Positions 34,533-44,417 of a stretch of 64,000 nt of DNA are shown piece by piece (the stretch's first letter is position 1; each line of letters opens with the position of its first letter). This DNA is from Ruania rhizosphaerae. GTDB taxonomy: Bacteria; Actinomycetota; Actinomycetes; Actinomycetales; Beutenbergiaceae. The position numbers and the translations under genes are program-made. The DNA lies in NCBI RefSeq assembly GCF_009805705.1, contig NZ_VSMB01000010.1:62001-126000 (forward strand), written 5' to 3'. The notes beneath the pieces are model-generated. The model made no database searches. It was not told the origin of the DNA and was given only the letters and a program-made list of their open reading frames with translations.

Positions 34533-35141
34533 GTGAGCGACTTCCCGCAGGCCGCCGGTAGCGACACCCAGGGTCTGGCACTGGGCGACCACATCTACAA
34601 CCGTCTCCTGAAGGAGCGGATCATCTGGCTCGGCTCCGAAGTCCGGGACGAGAACGCGAACCAGATCTGTGCCCAGATGCTGCTGCTGGCAGCGGAGGAC
34701 CCGGAGAAGGACATCGCCCTCTACATCAATTCCCCGGGTGGTTCAGTCACTGCCGGGATGGCGATCTACGACACCATGCAGTACGTCAAGCCCGACGTGG
34801 CGACCGTCGCGATGGGCATGGCGGCCTCCATGGGGCAGTTCCTGCTTTCTTCAGGTGCGAAGGGCAAGCGTTATGCGACACCCCATGCCCGGGTGATGAT
34901 GCATCAGCCCTCCGGCGGCATCGGTGGTACGGCCTCCGACATCAAGATCAATGCGGAGCTGATCCTGCACATGAAGAAGGTGATGGCGGAGCTGACCGCC
35001 GAGCAGACCGGCCGTACGGCCGAGGAGATCAACCGCGACGCCGACCGTGACCGCTGGTTCACTGCGGACCAGGCGCGCGAGTACGGCTTCATCGATCACG
35101 TGGTCTCCGACTCCGATGCCGTGACCGCGGCCCAGTCCTGA
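34533..35141 (+). CDS. clpP1: ATP-dependent Clp protease proteolytic subunit ClpP1
   Basis: A 202-residue serine peptidase of the Clp barrel. Catalytic Ser99 lies in [11 protein letters not shown] and His124 in [27 protein letters not shown] precedes them. The GTG at 34533 is seven bases from GAGGAG, whereas the ATG at 34527 is too close to it. In actinobacteria ClpP1 and ClpP2 form a mixed tetradecamer with ClpX or ClpC. clpP2 follows after 32 bp and is surely co-transcribed. Confidence 0.97.
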   Translation: MSDFPQAAGSDTQGLALGDHIYNRLLKERIIWLGSEVRDENANQICAQMLLLAAEDPEKDIALYINSPGGSVTAGMAIYDTMQYVKPDVATVAMGMAASMGQFLLSSGAKGKRYATPHARVMMHQPSGGIGGTASDIKINAELILHMKKVMAELTAEQTGRTAEEINRDADRDRWFTADQAREYGFIDHVVSDSDAVTAAQS

Positions 35142-35173
35142 CGCCCGCCCACCACATCCAAGGAGCGAGAACT

Positions 35174-35845
35174 GTGAACCTTTCCCCCCAGGCATTCGGT
35201 GGCCGGGCCCCGCAGCCGGCGACGGCGCGTTACGTGCTCCCGCAGTTCGAGGAGCGCACCCCCTACGGCTTCAAGCGCCAGGACCCGTACACGAAGTTGT
35301 TCGAGGACCGCATCATCTTCCTCGGCGTGCAGGTGGACGACGCCTCGGCCGACGACATCATGGCCCAGCTGCTGGTGCTCGAGAGCCAGGACCCGGACCA
35401 GGACATCACGATCTACATCAACTCCCCGGGTGGCTCGTTCACGGCGATGACAGCCATCTACGACACGATGCAATACATCCGCCCGCAGATTCAGACCGTG
35501 TGCCTGGGTCAGGCCGCCTCAGCGGCGGCCGTTCTCCTGGCTGCGGGGACTCCGGGCAAGCGTCTGGCGCTGCCGAACGCCCGCGTCCTTATCCACCAGC
35601 CCTCCCTCGAGGGCGGCTTCGGACAGGCTTCCGACATCGAGATCCACGCCAACGAGGTGATGCGGATGCGTGAGTGGCTCGAGACTACGCTCGCTCAGCA
35701 CACCGGCACGGATCTGGAGAAGGTGCGTCAGGACATCGAGCGCGACAAGATCCTCTCGGCCCAGCAGTCGCTCGAGTACGGACTGGTCGATCAGGTGCTC
35801 GACAGCCGCAAGGCACCGGCACTGACGGCCGGCGAGGGCTCCTGA
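35174..35845 (+). CDS. clpP2: ATP-dependent Clp protease proteolytic subunit ClpP2
   Basis: The 223-residue partner of ClpP1. Catalytic Ser116 sits in [14 protein letters not shown] and His141 in [16 protein letters not shown]. The N-terminal 30 residues precede the mature barrel and may be a cleaved propeptide or axial loop. The GTG at 35174 follows AGGAG at eight bases. A hairpin downstream separates it from clpX. Confidence 0.97.
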   Translation: MNLSPQAFGGRAPQPATARYVLPQFEERTPYGFKRQDPYTKLFEDRIIFLGVQVDDASADDIMAQLLVLESQDPDQDITIYINSPGGSFTAMTAIYDTMQYIRPQIQTVCLGQAASAAAVLLAAGTPGKRLALPNARVLIHQPSLEGGFGQASDIEIHANEVMRMREWLETTLAQHTGTDLEKVRQDIERDKILSAQQSLEYGLVDQVLDSRKAPALTAGEGS

Positions 35846-35863
35846 GGCTTGGAGCTTTCGGGT

Positions 35864-35904
35864 CGGACGGGCCACCGCACTCACGACACGCGGTGGCCCG
35901 TCCG
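35864..35904 (+). terminator. Hairpin terminator between clpP2 and clpX
   Basis: A 15-bp perfect stem (35864-35878 with 35890-35904) with an 11-nt loop, 18 bp after the clpP2 stop. It indicates that clpX has its own promoter in the following 136 bp. Confidence 0.8.
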
Positions 35905-36040
35905 GCCTTCATGTGTCAGGCCACGTATCGTGGATGCAGGTTCGCCTGACGGCAGGATTTCGGCTGGTCGCCCAGCCGTGCTTGGCGCACAATGATCACG
36001 ACGAGTGCCTCGGCCCCCGACGGCAGGAAAGTGAGGAGAG

Positions 36041-37324
36041 ATGGCGCGAGTAGGTGAAGGCGCCGATCTGCTCAAGTGCTCCTTCTGCGGGAAGAGCCAG
36101 AAGCAGGTCGTCAAGCTCATCGCCGGTCCCGGCGTGTACATCTGCGACGAGTGCATCGACCTGTGCAACGAGATCATCGAGGAGGAGCTCGCCGAGGCGA
36201 ACGAGCTGGGTCTGGTCGACCTGCCGAAGCCGCGCGAGATCTTCGATTTTCTCGAGGAGTACATCATCGGCCAGGAGGATGCGAAGAAGTCCCTGGCCGT
36301 TGCGGTCTACAACCACTACAAGCGGGTGCAGTCCGGCGCCACGGGCGCTTCGACCACGGGCGAGAAGGACGACGTCGAGCTGGCGAAATCCAACATTCTC
36401 CTCATCGGCCCCACGGGGTGCGGGAAGACCTACCTGGCGCAGACGCTTGCCCGGATGCTCAACGTCCCGTTCGCGATCGCCGATGCCACTGCCCTCACCG
36501 AGGCCGGCTATGTCGGTGAGGATGTCGAGAACATCCTCCTCAAACTCATCCAGGCGGCGGACTTCGATGTCAAGAAGGCCGAGACCGGGATCATCTACAT
36601 CGACGAGATCGACAAGATCGCACGCAAGAGCGAGAACCCGTCGATCACCCGGGATGTCTCCGGCGAGGGCGTCCAGCAGGCGCTGCTGAAGATCCTCGAA
36701 GGCACACAGGCCTCCGTTCCCCCGCAGGGGGGCCGCAAGCACCCGCACCAGGAGTTCATCACGATCGATACGTCGAATGTGTTGTTCATCGTGGCCGGCG
36801 CCTTCGCCGGGCTGGACGAGATCATCACCAGCCGCTCCGGCCGTCGAGGCATCGGCTTCGGCGCTCCGTTGCGTGAGGCCGACCAGGCTGACGTCATCGA
36901 AGACGTCATGCCAGAAGACCTGCTGAAGTTCGGCCTCATCCCGGAGTTCATCGGGCGACTTCCCGTGCTGACCACGGTCACGCCACTGGACGCCCCCGCC
37001 CTGACTCGTATCCTCACCGAGCCGAAGAACGCCCTCATCAGGCAGTACGAGCGCATGTTCGAGATCGACGGCGTGGAGTTGGAATTCACCGACGACGCGA
37101 TCGCGGCGGTCGCCGACCAGGCGATCATGCGTGGAACCGGCGCTCGCGGGCTCCGCGCGATCATGGAGGAAGTGCTCCAGCCGGTCATGTTCGACGTACC
37201 GAGCCGTGAGGACATCGCCCGGGTTGTCATCACCCGCGAGGTGGTGCTGGAGAACGTCAACCCCACTCTCGTTCCTCGTGAGGCGCCTCGGTCGAAGCGA
37301 ACCCCGCGGGAGAAGAGCGCCTGA
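36041..37324 (+). CDS. clpX: ATP-dependent Clp protease ATPase subunit ClpX
   Basis: A 427-residue AAA+ unfoldase feeding substrates to ClpP1P2. The zinc-binding domain has Cys13, Cys16, Cys35 and Cys38. Walker A is GPTGCGKT (123-130), Walker [11 protein letters not shown], and the ClpP-docking loop is RRGIGFGAP. Sensor 2 is [11 protein letters not shown]. The basic tail RSKRTPREK is a normal variant. The ATG follows GTGAGGAGAG. It lies after clpP2, in the conserved tig-clpP-clpX order. Confidence 0.98.
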   Translation: MARVGEGADLLKCSFCGKSQKQVVKLIAGPGVYICDECIDLCNEIIEEELAEANELGLVDLPKPREIFDFLEEYIIGQEDAKKSLAVAVYNHYKRVQSGATGASTTGEKDDVELAKSNILLIGPTGCGKTYLAQTLARMLNVPFAIADATALTEAGYVGEDVENILLKLIQAADFDVKKAETGIIYIDEIDKIARKSENPSITRDVSGEGVQQALLKILEGTQASVPPQGGRKHPHQEFITIDTSNVLFIVAGAFAGLDEIITSRSGRRGIGFGAPLREADQADVIEDVMPEDLLKFGLIPEFIGRLPVLTTVTPLDAPALTRILTEPKNALIRQYERMFEIDGVELEFTDDAIAAVADQAIMRGTGARGLRAIMEEVLQPVMFDVPSREDIARVVITREVVLENVNPTLVPREAPRSKRTPREKSA

Positions 37325-37412
37325 GGTTCAACGCTTGCCGCTGAGGTCGCGAGCGCCGCCGCGAGGAGGCACGCTAGAGGGGACCAGCATCCGATCAGGA
37401 AGCGAGGTCTCC

Positions 37413-38642
37413 ATGGTGGACCTTCCTCAGTTGTCTCTCCCGGATCATGCGCCGGTCTTGAGCGTGGTCATTGATGCCACCCGCTCTGATGACGGTCGCA
37501 ACGCGGTGGTGCTCGACCGGTGGGCCGACCTGCAACGTTCGGTCACGCTCGATGGTGCCGACGATGTGCCGCGGGCCGACGCCGACGCGGTCGCCGCCGC
37601 ACTGGAGCGCCCCACCTGGGTCCACGGTCCGCACGGCCGGGTACTGGTGGCCGCGGGTGGTGAGGTGCTGCTCGACCGGGTCATCCCGGATCCCCCGACC
37701 GAGGGCAGGGCCGTCCTCTCCGACCACGCCCACGCTCTTGCGCTCGCATACGCGGCCGATGCCGCCGCGCGGTACCTCGTGGTCGAGTCAGATCGTGCGG
37801 GGGCGCACCTGTCACTGCACGAGGCGTCAGCCGTCATGGGCAGTCAACTGTTGCAGGACAGAGAGATCGACGGTGACCACGATGTGCTCACCAAGGTCCG
37901 GCCCAGCCGCGATCTTCCCCGGGACCGGGTCAACAATCGTGCCGAGGATTCGTGGGAGCGCAACGCTGAGACCGTCGCCGCGGAGGTCGACCGGGTGATG
38001 GCGCGGGAGAAACCCGATCTGGTGCTGCTCACCGGCGACGTGCGCTCCACCGCCTACGTCGAGGAGGCCCTCGGCGCGCATGCCCGCGAGGTGCTGGTGG
38101 ACGTCCCCGGAGGCGCCCGCACCGAAGGCGTCAACTCGCGCGCCTTCGCCGCCGCGGTGGACGAGGCCGTCACCGGCTTTCGAATGCGCCGGAGGCAGTC
38201 GGTGCTCGACCACGTCGAGCAGGAGATCGGCCGCGAGGGCGCAGCGGTGAGCGGCCTGGAGGACGTGGTCGCCGTACTGCGACGCGGTCAGGTGACTGAG
38301 CTGGTGCTGGACGTCGGTGCCGTCAGTTCCCCGCGTCAGCGGCTCGCTGCGCACAGGCTCTGGATCGGTGACGCCCCTCTCCAGCTGGGTACCTCGGCGG
38401 AGGAACTCGCCGACCTCGGCGTGGGGGAGCCGAGGCAGGTCCGCGCCGACCTCGCCCTCGGCCGGGCGGCTACGGACCAATCGGCAGGTATCACGATCGC
38501 CGAGCAGCTCGATGTCGCCGACGGCGTGGCTGCCTTGCTGCGCTGGACCGATGCCGCGACTCCCGCTGAGACCGCGTTCACCCAGAGCGGAGATGCTCAG
38601 CGCGTGCATGCCTCAGCCCAGGCGGAGGAGCCGAGCCCTTAA
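37413..38642 (+). CDS. Rv2629/Balon-type ribosome hibernation factor (aeRF1-like)
   Basis: A 409-residue protein of the bacterial archaeo-eukaryotic release-factor family. It shows the middle-domain stretch [16 protein letters not shown], the [17 protein letters not shown] helix, the [13 protein letters not shown] strand, and the C-terminal L7Ae-like part [17 protein letters not shown] ending in a Gln-poor helix. Proteins of this type (Rv2629, Balon) bind the ribosomal A site of idle ribosomes; I infer that role here by family. The ATG at 37413 follows GAGG at five bases. It is 88 bp after clpX and 11 bp before a chorismate mutase gene. Confidence 0.75.
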   Translation: MVDLPQLSLPDHAPVLSVVIDATRSDDGRNAVVLDRWADLQRSVTLDGADDVPRADADAVAAALERPTWVHGPHGRVLVAAGGEVLLDRVIPDPPTEGRAVLSDHAHALALAYAADAAARYLVVESDRAGAHLSLHEASAVMGSQLLQDREIDGDHDVLTKVRPSRDLPRDRVNNRAEDSWERNAETVAAEVDRVMAREKPDLVLLTGDVRSTAYVEEALGAHAREVLVDVPGGARTEGVNSRAFAAAVDEAVTGFRMRRRQSVLDHVEQEIGREGAAVSGLEDVVAVLRRGQVTELVLDVGAVSSPRQRLAAHRLWIGDAPLQLGTSAEELADLGVGEPRQVRADLALGRAATDQSAGITIAEQLDVADGVAALLRWTDAATPAETAFTQSGDAQRVHASAQAEEPSP

Positions 38643-38653
38643 GATGGGGGACC

Positions 38654-38992
38654 ATGAGCGATGCACCCCGCAGCCAGGGACCAGTGGTCGGAGTAGCGGT
38701 ACCGGAGCGGCTGCGCGGACTGCGCGGGAGCATCGACAACATCGACGCCGCGCTCGTGCACCTGCTGGCGGAGCGGTTCAAATGCACGCAGGCCGTCGGG
38801 CGGCTGAAGGCCGAGCACGGCCTCCCGCCGTCGGACCCTGCACGCGAAGAGGAGCAGATCGCCCGCCTGCGGTCTCTCGCCGAGGCTGCCGGCCTGAACC
38901 CGGTCTTCGCGGAGAAGTTCCTGGCGTTCATCGTCGCCGAGGTGATCCGCCACCACGCCGATATCGCGGCTGAGCGCCCGCCCGCCTCCTGA
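38654..38992 (+). CDS. Chorismate mutase (AroQ class)
   Basis: A 112-residue all-helical enzyme turning chorismate into prephenate for Phe/Tyr synthesis. The first long helix, RLRGLRGSIDNIDAALVHLLAERF, has the conserved ID-x-ID and ER positions, and the later AREEEQIARL and FLAFIVAEVIRHH helices complete the AroQ fold. No signal peptide. It starts 11 bp after the hibernation-factor gene and is probably co-transcribed with it. Confidence 0.9.
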   Translation: MSDAPRSQGPVVGVAVPERLRGLRGSIDNIDAALVHLLAERFKCTQAVGRLKAEHGLPPSDPAREEEQIARLRSLAEAAGLNPVFAEKFLAFIVAEVIRHHADIAAERPPAS

Positions 38993-39034
38993 CCCGCATC
39001 TCACACCGGCGCCGCGGTGCGGTGTGCGATCTTC

Positions 39035-39072
39035 CTTACGGCAGCGAAACTGCTCGCGACGTGCGCTGAAAC
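39035..39072 (+). promoter_or_regulatory. Tandem GlnR box upstream of narK
   Basis: Four 5-base elements with exact 6-base spacers: CTTAC (39035), GAAAC (39046), CGACG (39057), GAAAC (39068). This is the a1-n6-b1-n6-a2-n6-b2 layout of actinobacterial GlnR sites, with both b elements perfect. It ends about 10 bp before a TAGCGT possible -10 (39083-39088), so a bound activator would sit at the -35 region. Confidence 0.75.
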
Positions 39073-39124
39073 ACGGCCTCCCTAGCGTCGTACCCACTCG
39101 CCGGTACGACACCAGGAGCCAGAT

Positions 39125-40489
39125 ATGTCTGCACCGTCATCGCCGCAGGTTGCTGAACCCACGGCCACCGAATCCGATCGAGAACTCGCCCCTCGCCGGC
39201 GGACCGGCCGGTGGATCGAGCACTGGGATCCGGAGGACACCACGTTCTGGGCTGGCGGTGGCCGCCTGGTCGCACGCCGGAACCTCTGGATCTCGATCTT
39301 TGCCGAGTTCCTCGGCTTCGGCGTCTGGGCGCTGTGGTCGATTGTGGTCCCGCAGCTGCCGGCAGCAGGCTTCGCCCTCACAGTCGATCAGCAGTTCTGG
39401 CTGATCGCAGTGCCGAGCCTGGTCGGCGCCACCTTGCGGATCCCGTACACCTTCGCCGTGCCGCTGTTCGGTGGGCGGAACTGGACGATCATCTCAGCAC
39501 TGTTGTTGCTGCTGCCGACCACCGCGCTCGTCTTCGCGGTGCAGCGCCCGGACCTCTCCTTCGGGGTTCTGCTGGCCGTGGCGGCCCTCGCCGGCGTCGG
39601 AGGCGGGAACTTCGCTTCCTCGATGGCCAACATCTCCTTCTTCTACCCGGAGCGAGAGAAGGGTCGCGCGCTCGGGATGAACGCCGCCGGCGGCAACGTG
39701 GGCACCGCGGCCGTGCAACTGGCCGTCCCGTTGGTCATCGTCGCCGGGGCTGGGCTCGCCCTGGAACGTGCCGGGCTGATGTTCATCCCGCTCGCGATCC
39801 TGGCGGCCTTCCTCGCGTGGCGATTCATGGACAACCTCGGCACCGCCAAGGCCGATCCGCGCTCGTTCGCCGTGGCCACCCGCAAGAAGCACACCTGGAT
39901 CATCTCCTTCCTCTACATCGGCACCTTCGGGTCCTTCATCGGCTACTCCGGCGCCTTCCCGACCCTCATGCGCAACGAGTTCAGCGAGGTCACGCTCTCG
40001 ATCGCGTTCCTCGGCGCCCTCGTCGGGTCGGTCTCACGCCCCCTGGGTGGCATCATCGCCGACAAGGTCGGCGGAGCCTGGGTGACGATCGTCTCCTACG
40101 CCGTGATGGCAGCAGGAGCCGTCGGTGTGATCGCGGCGCTCGGCCAGCACCACTTCGTGCTGTTCTTCGCCTCCTTCATGATCCTGTTCATCGCCAGCGG
40201 TGTCGGCAACGGCTCCCTGTACCGGATGATCCCCGCGGTGTTCCGCAACGGTGCGCACACTCCCGAGGAGGCGTCGGCGGCGCGCCGAACCGCCGCCGGG
40301 TGCATCGGTATCGCCGGGGCGACCGGCGCCTTCGGCGGATTCCTGATCCCACGAGGGTTCGCCGTCTCCACCGACCTGGCGGGCTCATTGGTTCCCGCGC
40401 TGTGGTTGTTCATCGGGTGCTACGTCGTGATGGCTGCCGTGACGTGGGTGGTGTACGCACGCCGGAGCAGCGGTATGGCCGGCATCTGA
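39125..40489 (+). CDS. narK: Nitrate/nitrite transporter NarK (MFS)
   Basis: A 454-residue major-facilitator protein with 12 predicted membrane segments. The NarK/NRT nitrate signatures are seen in two halves: GVGGGNFASSMANISFFYPEREKGRALGMNAAGGN and the matching GVGNGSLYRMIPAVFR. A conserved substrate-binding Arg is in RIPYTF. It imports nitrate, possibly exporting nitrite. The ATG follows AGGAG at seven bases, and its stop overlaps the nasA start by one base (TGATG). Confidence 0.94.
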   Translation: MSAPSSPQVAEPTATESDRELAPRRRTGRWIEHWDPEDTTFWAGGGRLVARRNLWISIFAEFLGFGVWALWSIVVPQLPAAGFALTVDQQFWLIAVPSLVGATLRIPYTFAVPLFGGRNWTIISALLLLLPTTALVFAVQRPDLSFGVLLAVAALAGVGGGNFASSMANISFFYPEREKGRALGMNAAGGNVGTAAVQLAVPLVIVAGAGLALERAGLMFIPLAILAAFLAWRFMDNLGTAKADPRSFAVATRKKHTWIISFLYIGTFGSFIGYSGAFPTLMRNEFSEVTLSIAFLGALVGSVSRPLGGIIADKVGGAWVTIVSYAVMAAGAVGVIAALGQHHFVLFFASFMILFIASGVGNGSLYRMIPAVFRNGAHTPEEASAARRTAAGCIGIAGATGAFGGFLIPRGFAVSTDLAGSLVPALWLFIGCYVVMAAVTWVVYARRSSGMAGI

Positions 40490-42681
40490 TGCCCACCACG
40501 ACGGCGCAGGTCACCCCGGTCACCGACGTCACCTCGGCTGCCACGCACTGCCCGTACTGCGCCCTGCAGTGCGCGATGGTGCTGGATCCGGCCGATCCGG
40601 GAACAACCGGCCCCGTCTCGGTTCAGCCGCGCCAGTTCCCGACGAATGCCGGGGGGCTGTGCCAGAAGGGCTGGACGAGCGGTGAACTCCTGCACACTCC
40701 GGACCGCATCACCGCCCCGTTGCTCCGCGGCCCCGACGGGCAGCTTCACCCGGCGAGCTGGGACGAGGCGCTGGACGCGATCGTCGTCCGCCTGGCTCAG
40801 CTGCAGGCCGAGAGCGGCCCGGAGACAGTGGCCGTCTTCGGGGGAGGGGGCCTGACGAACGAGAAGGCGTACACCCTCGGCAAGTTCGCCCGTACCGTGC
40901 TGCGCACCCCGAATATCGACTACAACGGCCGGTTCTGCATGTCGAGTGCGGCGGCGGCCACGAACCGCGCCCTCGGCCTGGACCGGGGCCTGCCGTTCCC
41001 ACTCACCGACCTCGCTGGGGCGGACGCCGTGATGCTGCTCGGCTCTAACCTGGCCGAGACGATGCCACCGTCGGTGCAGCATCTCGCCCCCGTTCGCTCC
41101 CGTGGCGGGCTGGTCGTGATGGACCCCCGCCGCAGTCGCACGGCAGCCCTCACCGAGAACGGACAGGGCGCGCACCTGCAACCGGTGCCGGGGACCGATC
41201 TGGCGGTGCTGCTGGCCCTGACGCACATCGTCATCGCCGAGAACCTCGTCGACTCGGTGTACCTGGACGAGCGCACCTCTGGTTTCGAGGCAGTTCGCCG
41301 GTCGGTGGCGGCCTGGTGGCCCGAGCGTGCCGAGACTGTCTGCGGGGTGCCCGCCGCTCAGCTGCGCCGGGTGGCTCGCCTGCTCGCGGCCGCGTCCCCG
41401 GCCGGTGGTGGCCGGGGCGCCTATCTGCTCACCGGGCGCGGGGTCGAGCAGTCCAGTCAGGGCACCGCCACCGTCACCGCGACGATCAACCTCGCCCTCG
41501 TGCTCGGCCTGCCGGGACGAATCGGCAGCGGGTACGGCGCCATCACCGGGCAGGGCAACGGGCAGGGAGGACGTGAGCACGGCCAGAAGGCCGACCAGCT
41601 GCCCGGCTATCGGTCCATCACCGACCCCGCAGCGCGTGCGCACGTTGCCGCCGTGTGGGGCGTGGCGCCCGAGACGATCCCGGGGCCAGGGCGTCCCGCG
41701 GTCGAACTGCTCTCCTCGCTCGGCCGCCCGGCCACCGCAGACCGGCCGGCTGGTCCGCGTGCCCTGTTCGTCCACGGTGCGAATGTGCTCGTCAGCGCTC
41801 CCAATGCCGGCCGCGTCGCCGACGCCCTCGACCGGCTGGATCTGCTCGTCGTGTGTGACTTCGTCCCCTCCGAGACCGCCTCCCGCGCCGATGTGGTGCT
41901 TCCGGTCACGCAGTGGGCCGAGGAGGAGGGCACTATGACCTCCCTTGAAGGGAGAGTGATCCGCCGCCGCCAGGCGCTCCCGGCGCCCGGCCAGGCACGC
42001 TCAGAGCTGTGGATTCTCGCTGAGCTCGGCCGCCGTCTGGGCGCCCAGGTCGAGTTCGCCGTCGAGCCCTCGGACGTCTTCGATGAGCTGGCCCGTGCCT
42101 CGGCGGGCGGAGTGGCCGACTACGCCGGGCTGAGCCACGCCCGCCTGGACGACGATGAGGCTGCCAGCGGTCCGGGCTTCTACTGGCCGGTCCCCGCCGC
42201 CGACCACTTGGGCACGCCGCGTCCGTTCCAGGACCGGTTCGCCACCCCGGACGGCCGGGCGCGAATGGTGGCCGTCAACCACCACGCCCCCGCCGATGAC
42301 GTCCGGCCGGGTGCGCCGATCTACCTCGTCACCGGCCGGGTGCTGCAGCACTACCAGTCCGGTGCGCAGACCCGGCGAGTGGCCGACCTGAACCGGGTCG
42401 TCCCCGAACCCGTGGTCGAGCTGCACCCGCTGCTGGCCAGTCGGCTCGGTATCGAGGACGGTGAAGAAGTGCGGTTGCGCTCCGCCCGGGGCGAGGCGGT
42501 CGCCCGGGCCCGGTGGTCCGACGAGATCCGCCCCGACACCGTCTTCATGCCGTTCCACTTCGCCGGGACCGGCAGCGTCAATCTGCTCACCAGTGACGCC
42601 ACGGACCCGATCTCCGGGATGCCGGAGTTCAAGGTGTGCGCTGTCGACCTGAGCCCAGCCACCGATGGAGGCCAGCCATGA
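40489..42681 (+). CDS. nasA: Assimilatory nitrate reductase catalytic subunit NasA
   Basis: A 730-residue cytoplasmic molybdopterin enzyme reducing nitrate to nitrite. The N-terminal [4Fe-4S] site is Cys21, Cys24, Cys28 and Cys58 (CPYCALQC...GLCQKG). Molybdenum is probably held by Cys150 in GRFCMSS, as in NasA/NapA enzymes. GSGYGAITGQGNGQGGREHGQK is the typical cofactor loop. There is no Tat signal, so it is assimilatory. It starts one base inside narK and shares ATGA with the next gene, an electron-transfer partner. Confidence 0.95.
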   Translation: MPTTTAQVTPVTDVTSAATHCPYCALQCAMVLDPADPGTTGPVSVQPRQFPTNAGGLCQKGWTSGELLHTPDRITAPLLRGPDGQLHPASWDEALDAIVVRLAQLQAESGPETVAVFGGGGLTNEKAYTLGKFARTVLRTPNIDYNGRFCMSSAAAATNRALGLDRGLPFPLTDLAGADAVMLLGSNLAETMPPSVQHLAPVRSRGGLVVMDPRRSRTAALTENGQGAHLQPVPGTDLAVLLALTHIVIAENLVDSVYLDERTSGFEAVRRSVAAWWPERAETVCGVPAAQLRRVARLLAAASPAGGGRGAYLLTGRGVEQSSQGTATVTATINLALVLGLPGRIGSGYGAITGQGNGQGGREHGQKADQLPGYRSITDPAARAHVAAVWGVAPETIPGPGRPAVELLSSLGRPATADRPAGPRALFVHGANVLVSAPNAGRVADALDRLDLLVVCDFVPSETASRADVVLPVTQWAEEEGTMTSLEGRVIRRRQALPAPGQARSELWILAELGRRLGAQVEFAVEPSDVFDELARASAGGVADYAGLSHARLDDDEAASGPGFYWPVPAADHLGTPRPFQDRFATPDGRARMVAVNHHAPADDVRPGAPIYLVTGRVLQHYQSGAQTRRVADLNRVVPEPVVELHPLLASRLGIEDGEEVRLRSARGEAVARARWSDEIRPDTVFMPFHFAGTGSVNLLTSDATDPISGMPEFKVCAVDLSPATDGGQP

Positions 42682-44369
42682 CCACACCGACCAAGATCGT
42701 CGTCGTGGGCCACGGGATGGTCGGCGCCCGGTTCGTCGACGACGTGCTCGCCCGTGCCGAACCCGGCACGCTGGAGATCGAGGTGCTCGGCGGGGAGGAG
42801 TACGAGCCCTACAACCGGGTGCTGCTCAGTGACGTGGTGGCCGGGCGCACGGATCTGAACTCGCTCACGCTGCCGGTCACCGCGTCCGAGCACGTCACCG
42901 TCACGCGGGGCGCCGTCGCGACCGCCATCGACCGTGCCGGACAGTGTGTGCACACCCCGCTCGGGCGCCATCACTACGACCACCTCGTACTGGCGACCGG
43001 TGCGCGGGCCCGCATCCCCGCCGTCGAGGGCTTGGACTACGGCCTCCCAGCCGGGGTCCATGCCCTTCGCACCCTGGACGACGCCCGCGAGATCATCGCG
43101 GCCACGACCAACGCCCGCCACGCCACCGTCGTCGGGGCGGGAGTCCTGGGGCTGGAGGCGGCCTGTGGGTTGGTGCGGCGCGGACTGGACGTCACCGTGC
43201 TCCACACCGGCCACGGCCCGATGGATCGCCAGCTCGATCAAGGGGCCTCCGCCGTCGTGACGTCCGAGCTGGAACGTCTCGGTGCCCAGGTGCGCACCCA
43301 GGCCCGCACGACGGCGGTACGTACCCAGGGCGGACGGCTCACCGGGGTCGTCGCCACCGTGGGCGAGACGGAGCATATCCTCCCGACGGACCTGCTCGTC
43401 CTGGCATGCGGTACGCAGCCGGAGGCCAGGCTCGCCCAGGACGCGGGCTTGCCCGTCGGGCGGGGGATCCGTGTGGGAGCGGACCTGGCCAGCCCGGCGG
43501 ACCCCCGTGTCCACGCCATTGGCGACTGCGCCGAGCCCGCGGAGGGCGCTACGGGTCTGATCGCTCAGGGATGGGACCAGGCGCGTCGCTTGGCCGACCG
43601 GATTGCCGGTGTGGTGGCCGCCCGGGCTGATCGGGCCACCAGAGTTGATCGGGCTGCCCCGCTGTTGGGGTCACGGCGACCGAGCATGGCGCTCCGCCTG
43701 GCGCTCGCGGCAGGTACCCGGCCGATCGCCTCGCACGAGGTCGATGCCGACAGTTCCGGCAGTGCTGCCGATCTCGCCGATCCAGCCGCAGGTCTCGCCG
43801 GGACGGATGTGGTGCGGCTGAAGGCGGCCGGTCTGGACGTGGTCACCATGGGGCGCACGGCCACGGGCGGGCGGGTGCGGACCGTCGCGCTCTCCGATCC
43901 CTCGGCAGGCCGGCATCTGACGGCGACCGTGTCCGACGGCCTGATCGTCGCCGCCACCTGTGTCGGGGCGCCGGACGTGGGTGCCGACCTGGTGGCCGCC
44001 TACACGCGGCGCCTGCCCGTCCCCAGCGATCCGGCGCACCTGCTGCTTCGTCCACTCACGCAGACGCCGGCTCCCGCAGCCGACCCGTCCCGGATGCCGG
44101 CCGGTACCACGGTGTGCACCTGCAACGGCGTCACCAAGGCCGATATCACCGACTCCTGGGAGCGTGGCGCTCGAAGCACCGAGGAGATTGCCCGCGCCAC
44201 CCGCGCCACCACCGGGTGCGGGGGCTGCACCGACGCCGTGTGCGGCCTGGCGCAGTGGCTCTCACAGACCGACCACCCCGCGGCCTCTCATGAGGGAGAC
44301 GGTGGCGGTGAGGAAACCGTGACGGAGGCGCAACGCAGGCAGCACACGTGCGAAATCGCCGCCACCTAA
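42678..44369 (+). CDS. nasB: Nitrate reductase electron-transfer flavoprotein with BFD-like [2Fe-2S] domain
   Basis: A 563-residue FAD/NAD(P)H oxidoreductase. The N terminus has the FAD fold VVVGHGMVGARF and EEYEPYNRVLLSD as in NirB; a second nucleotide fold is VVGAGVLGLEAA. The C-terminal BFD-like domain has Cys480 and Cys482 (VCTCNGVTKADI) and the pair in TGCGGCTDAVC. It should pass electrons from NAD(P)H to NasA. It resembles the front half of NirB, encoded next. Overlaps nasA by four bases; a 48-bp gap to nirB follows. Confidence 0.88.
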   Translation: MTTPTKIVVVGHGMVGARFVDDVLARAEPGTLEIEVLGGEEYEPYNRVLLSDVVAGRTDLNSLTLPVTASEHVTVTRGAVATAIDRAGQCVHTPLGRHHYDHLVLATGARARIPAVEGLDYGLPAGVHALRTLDDAREIIAATTNARHATVVGAGVLGLEAACGLVRRGLDVTVLHTGHGPMDRQLDQGASAVVTSELERLGAQVRTQARTTAVRTQGGRLTGVVATVGETEHILPTDLLVLACGTQPEARLAQDAGLPVGRGIRVGADLASPADPRVHAIGDCAEPAEGATGLIAQGWDQARRLADRIAGVVAARADRATRVDRAAPLLGSRRPSMALRLALAAGTRPIASHEVDADSSGSAADLADPAAGLAGTDVVRLKAAGLDVVTMGRTATGGRVRTVALSDPSAGRHLTATVSDGLIVAATCVGAPDVGADLVAAYTRRLPVPSDPAHLLLRPLTQTPAPAADPSRMPAGTTVCTCNGVTKADITDSWERGARSTEEIARATRATTGCGGCTDAVCGLAQWLSQTDHPAASHEGDGGGEETVTEAQRRQHTCEIAAT

Positions 44370-44417
44370 CGTCTCTGACCAGAACGAGAAGTCCCCTCTC
44401 GCCGCAAGGAGCACACC

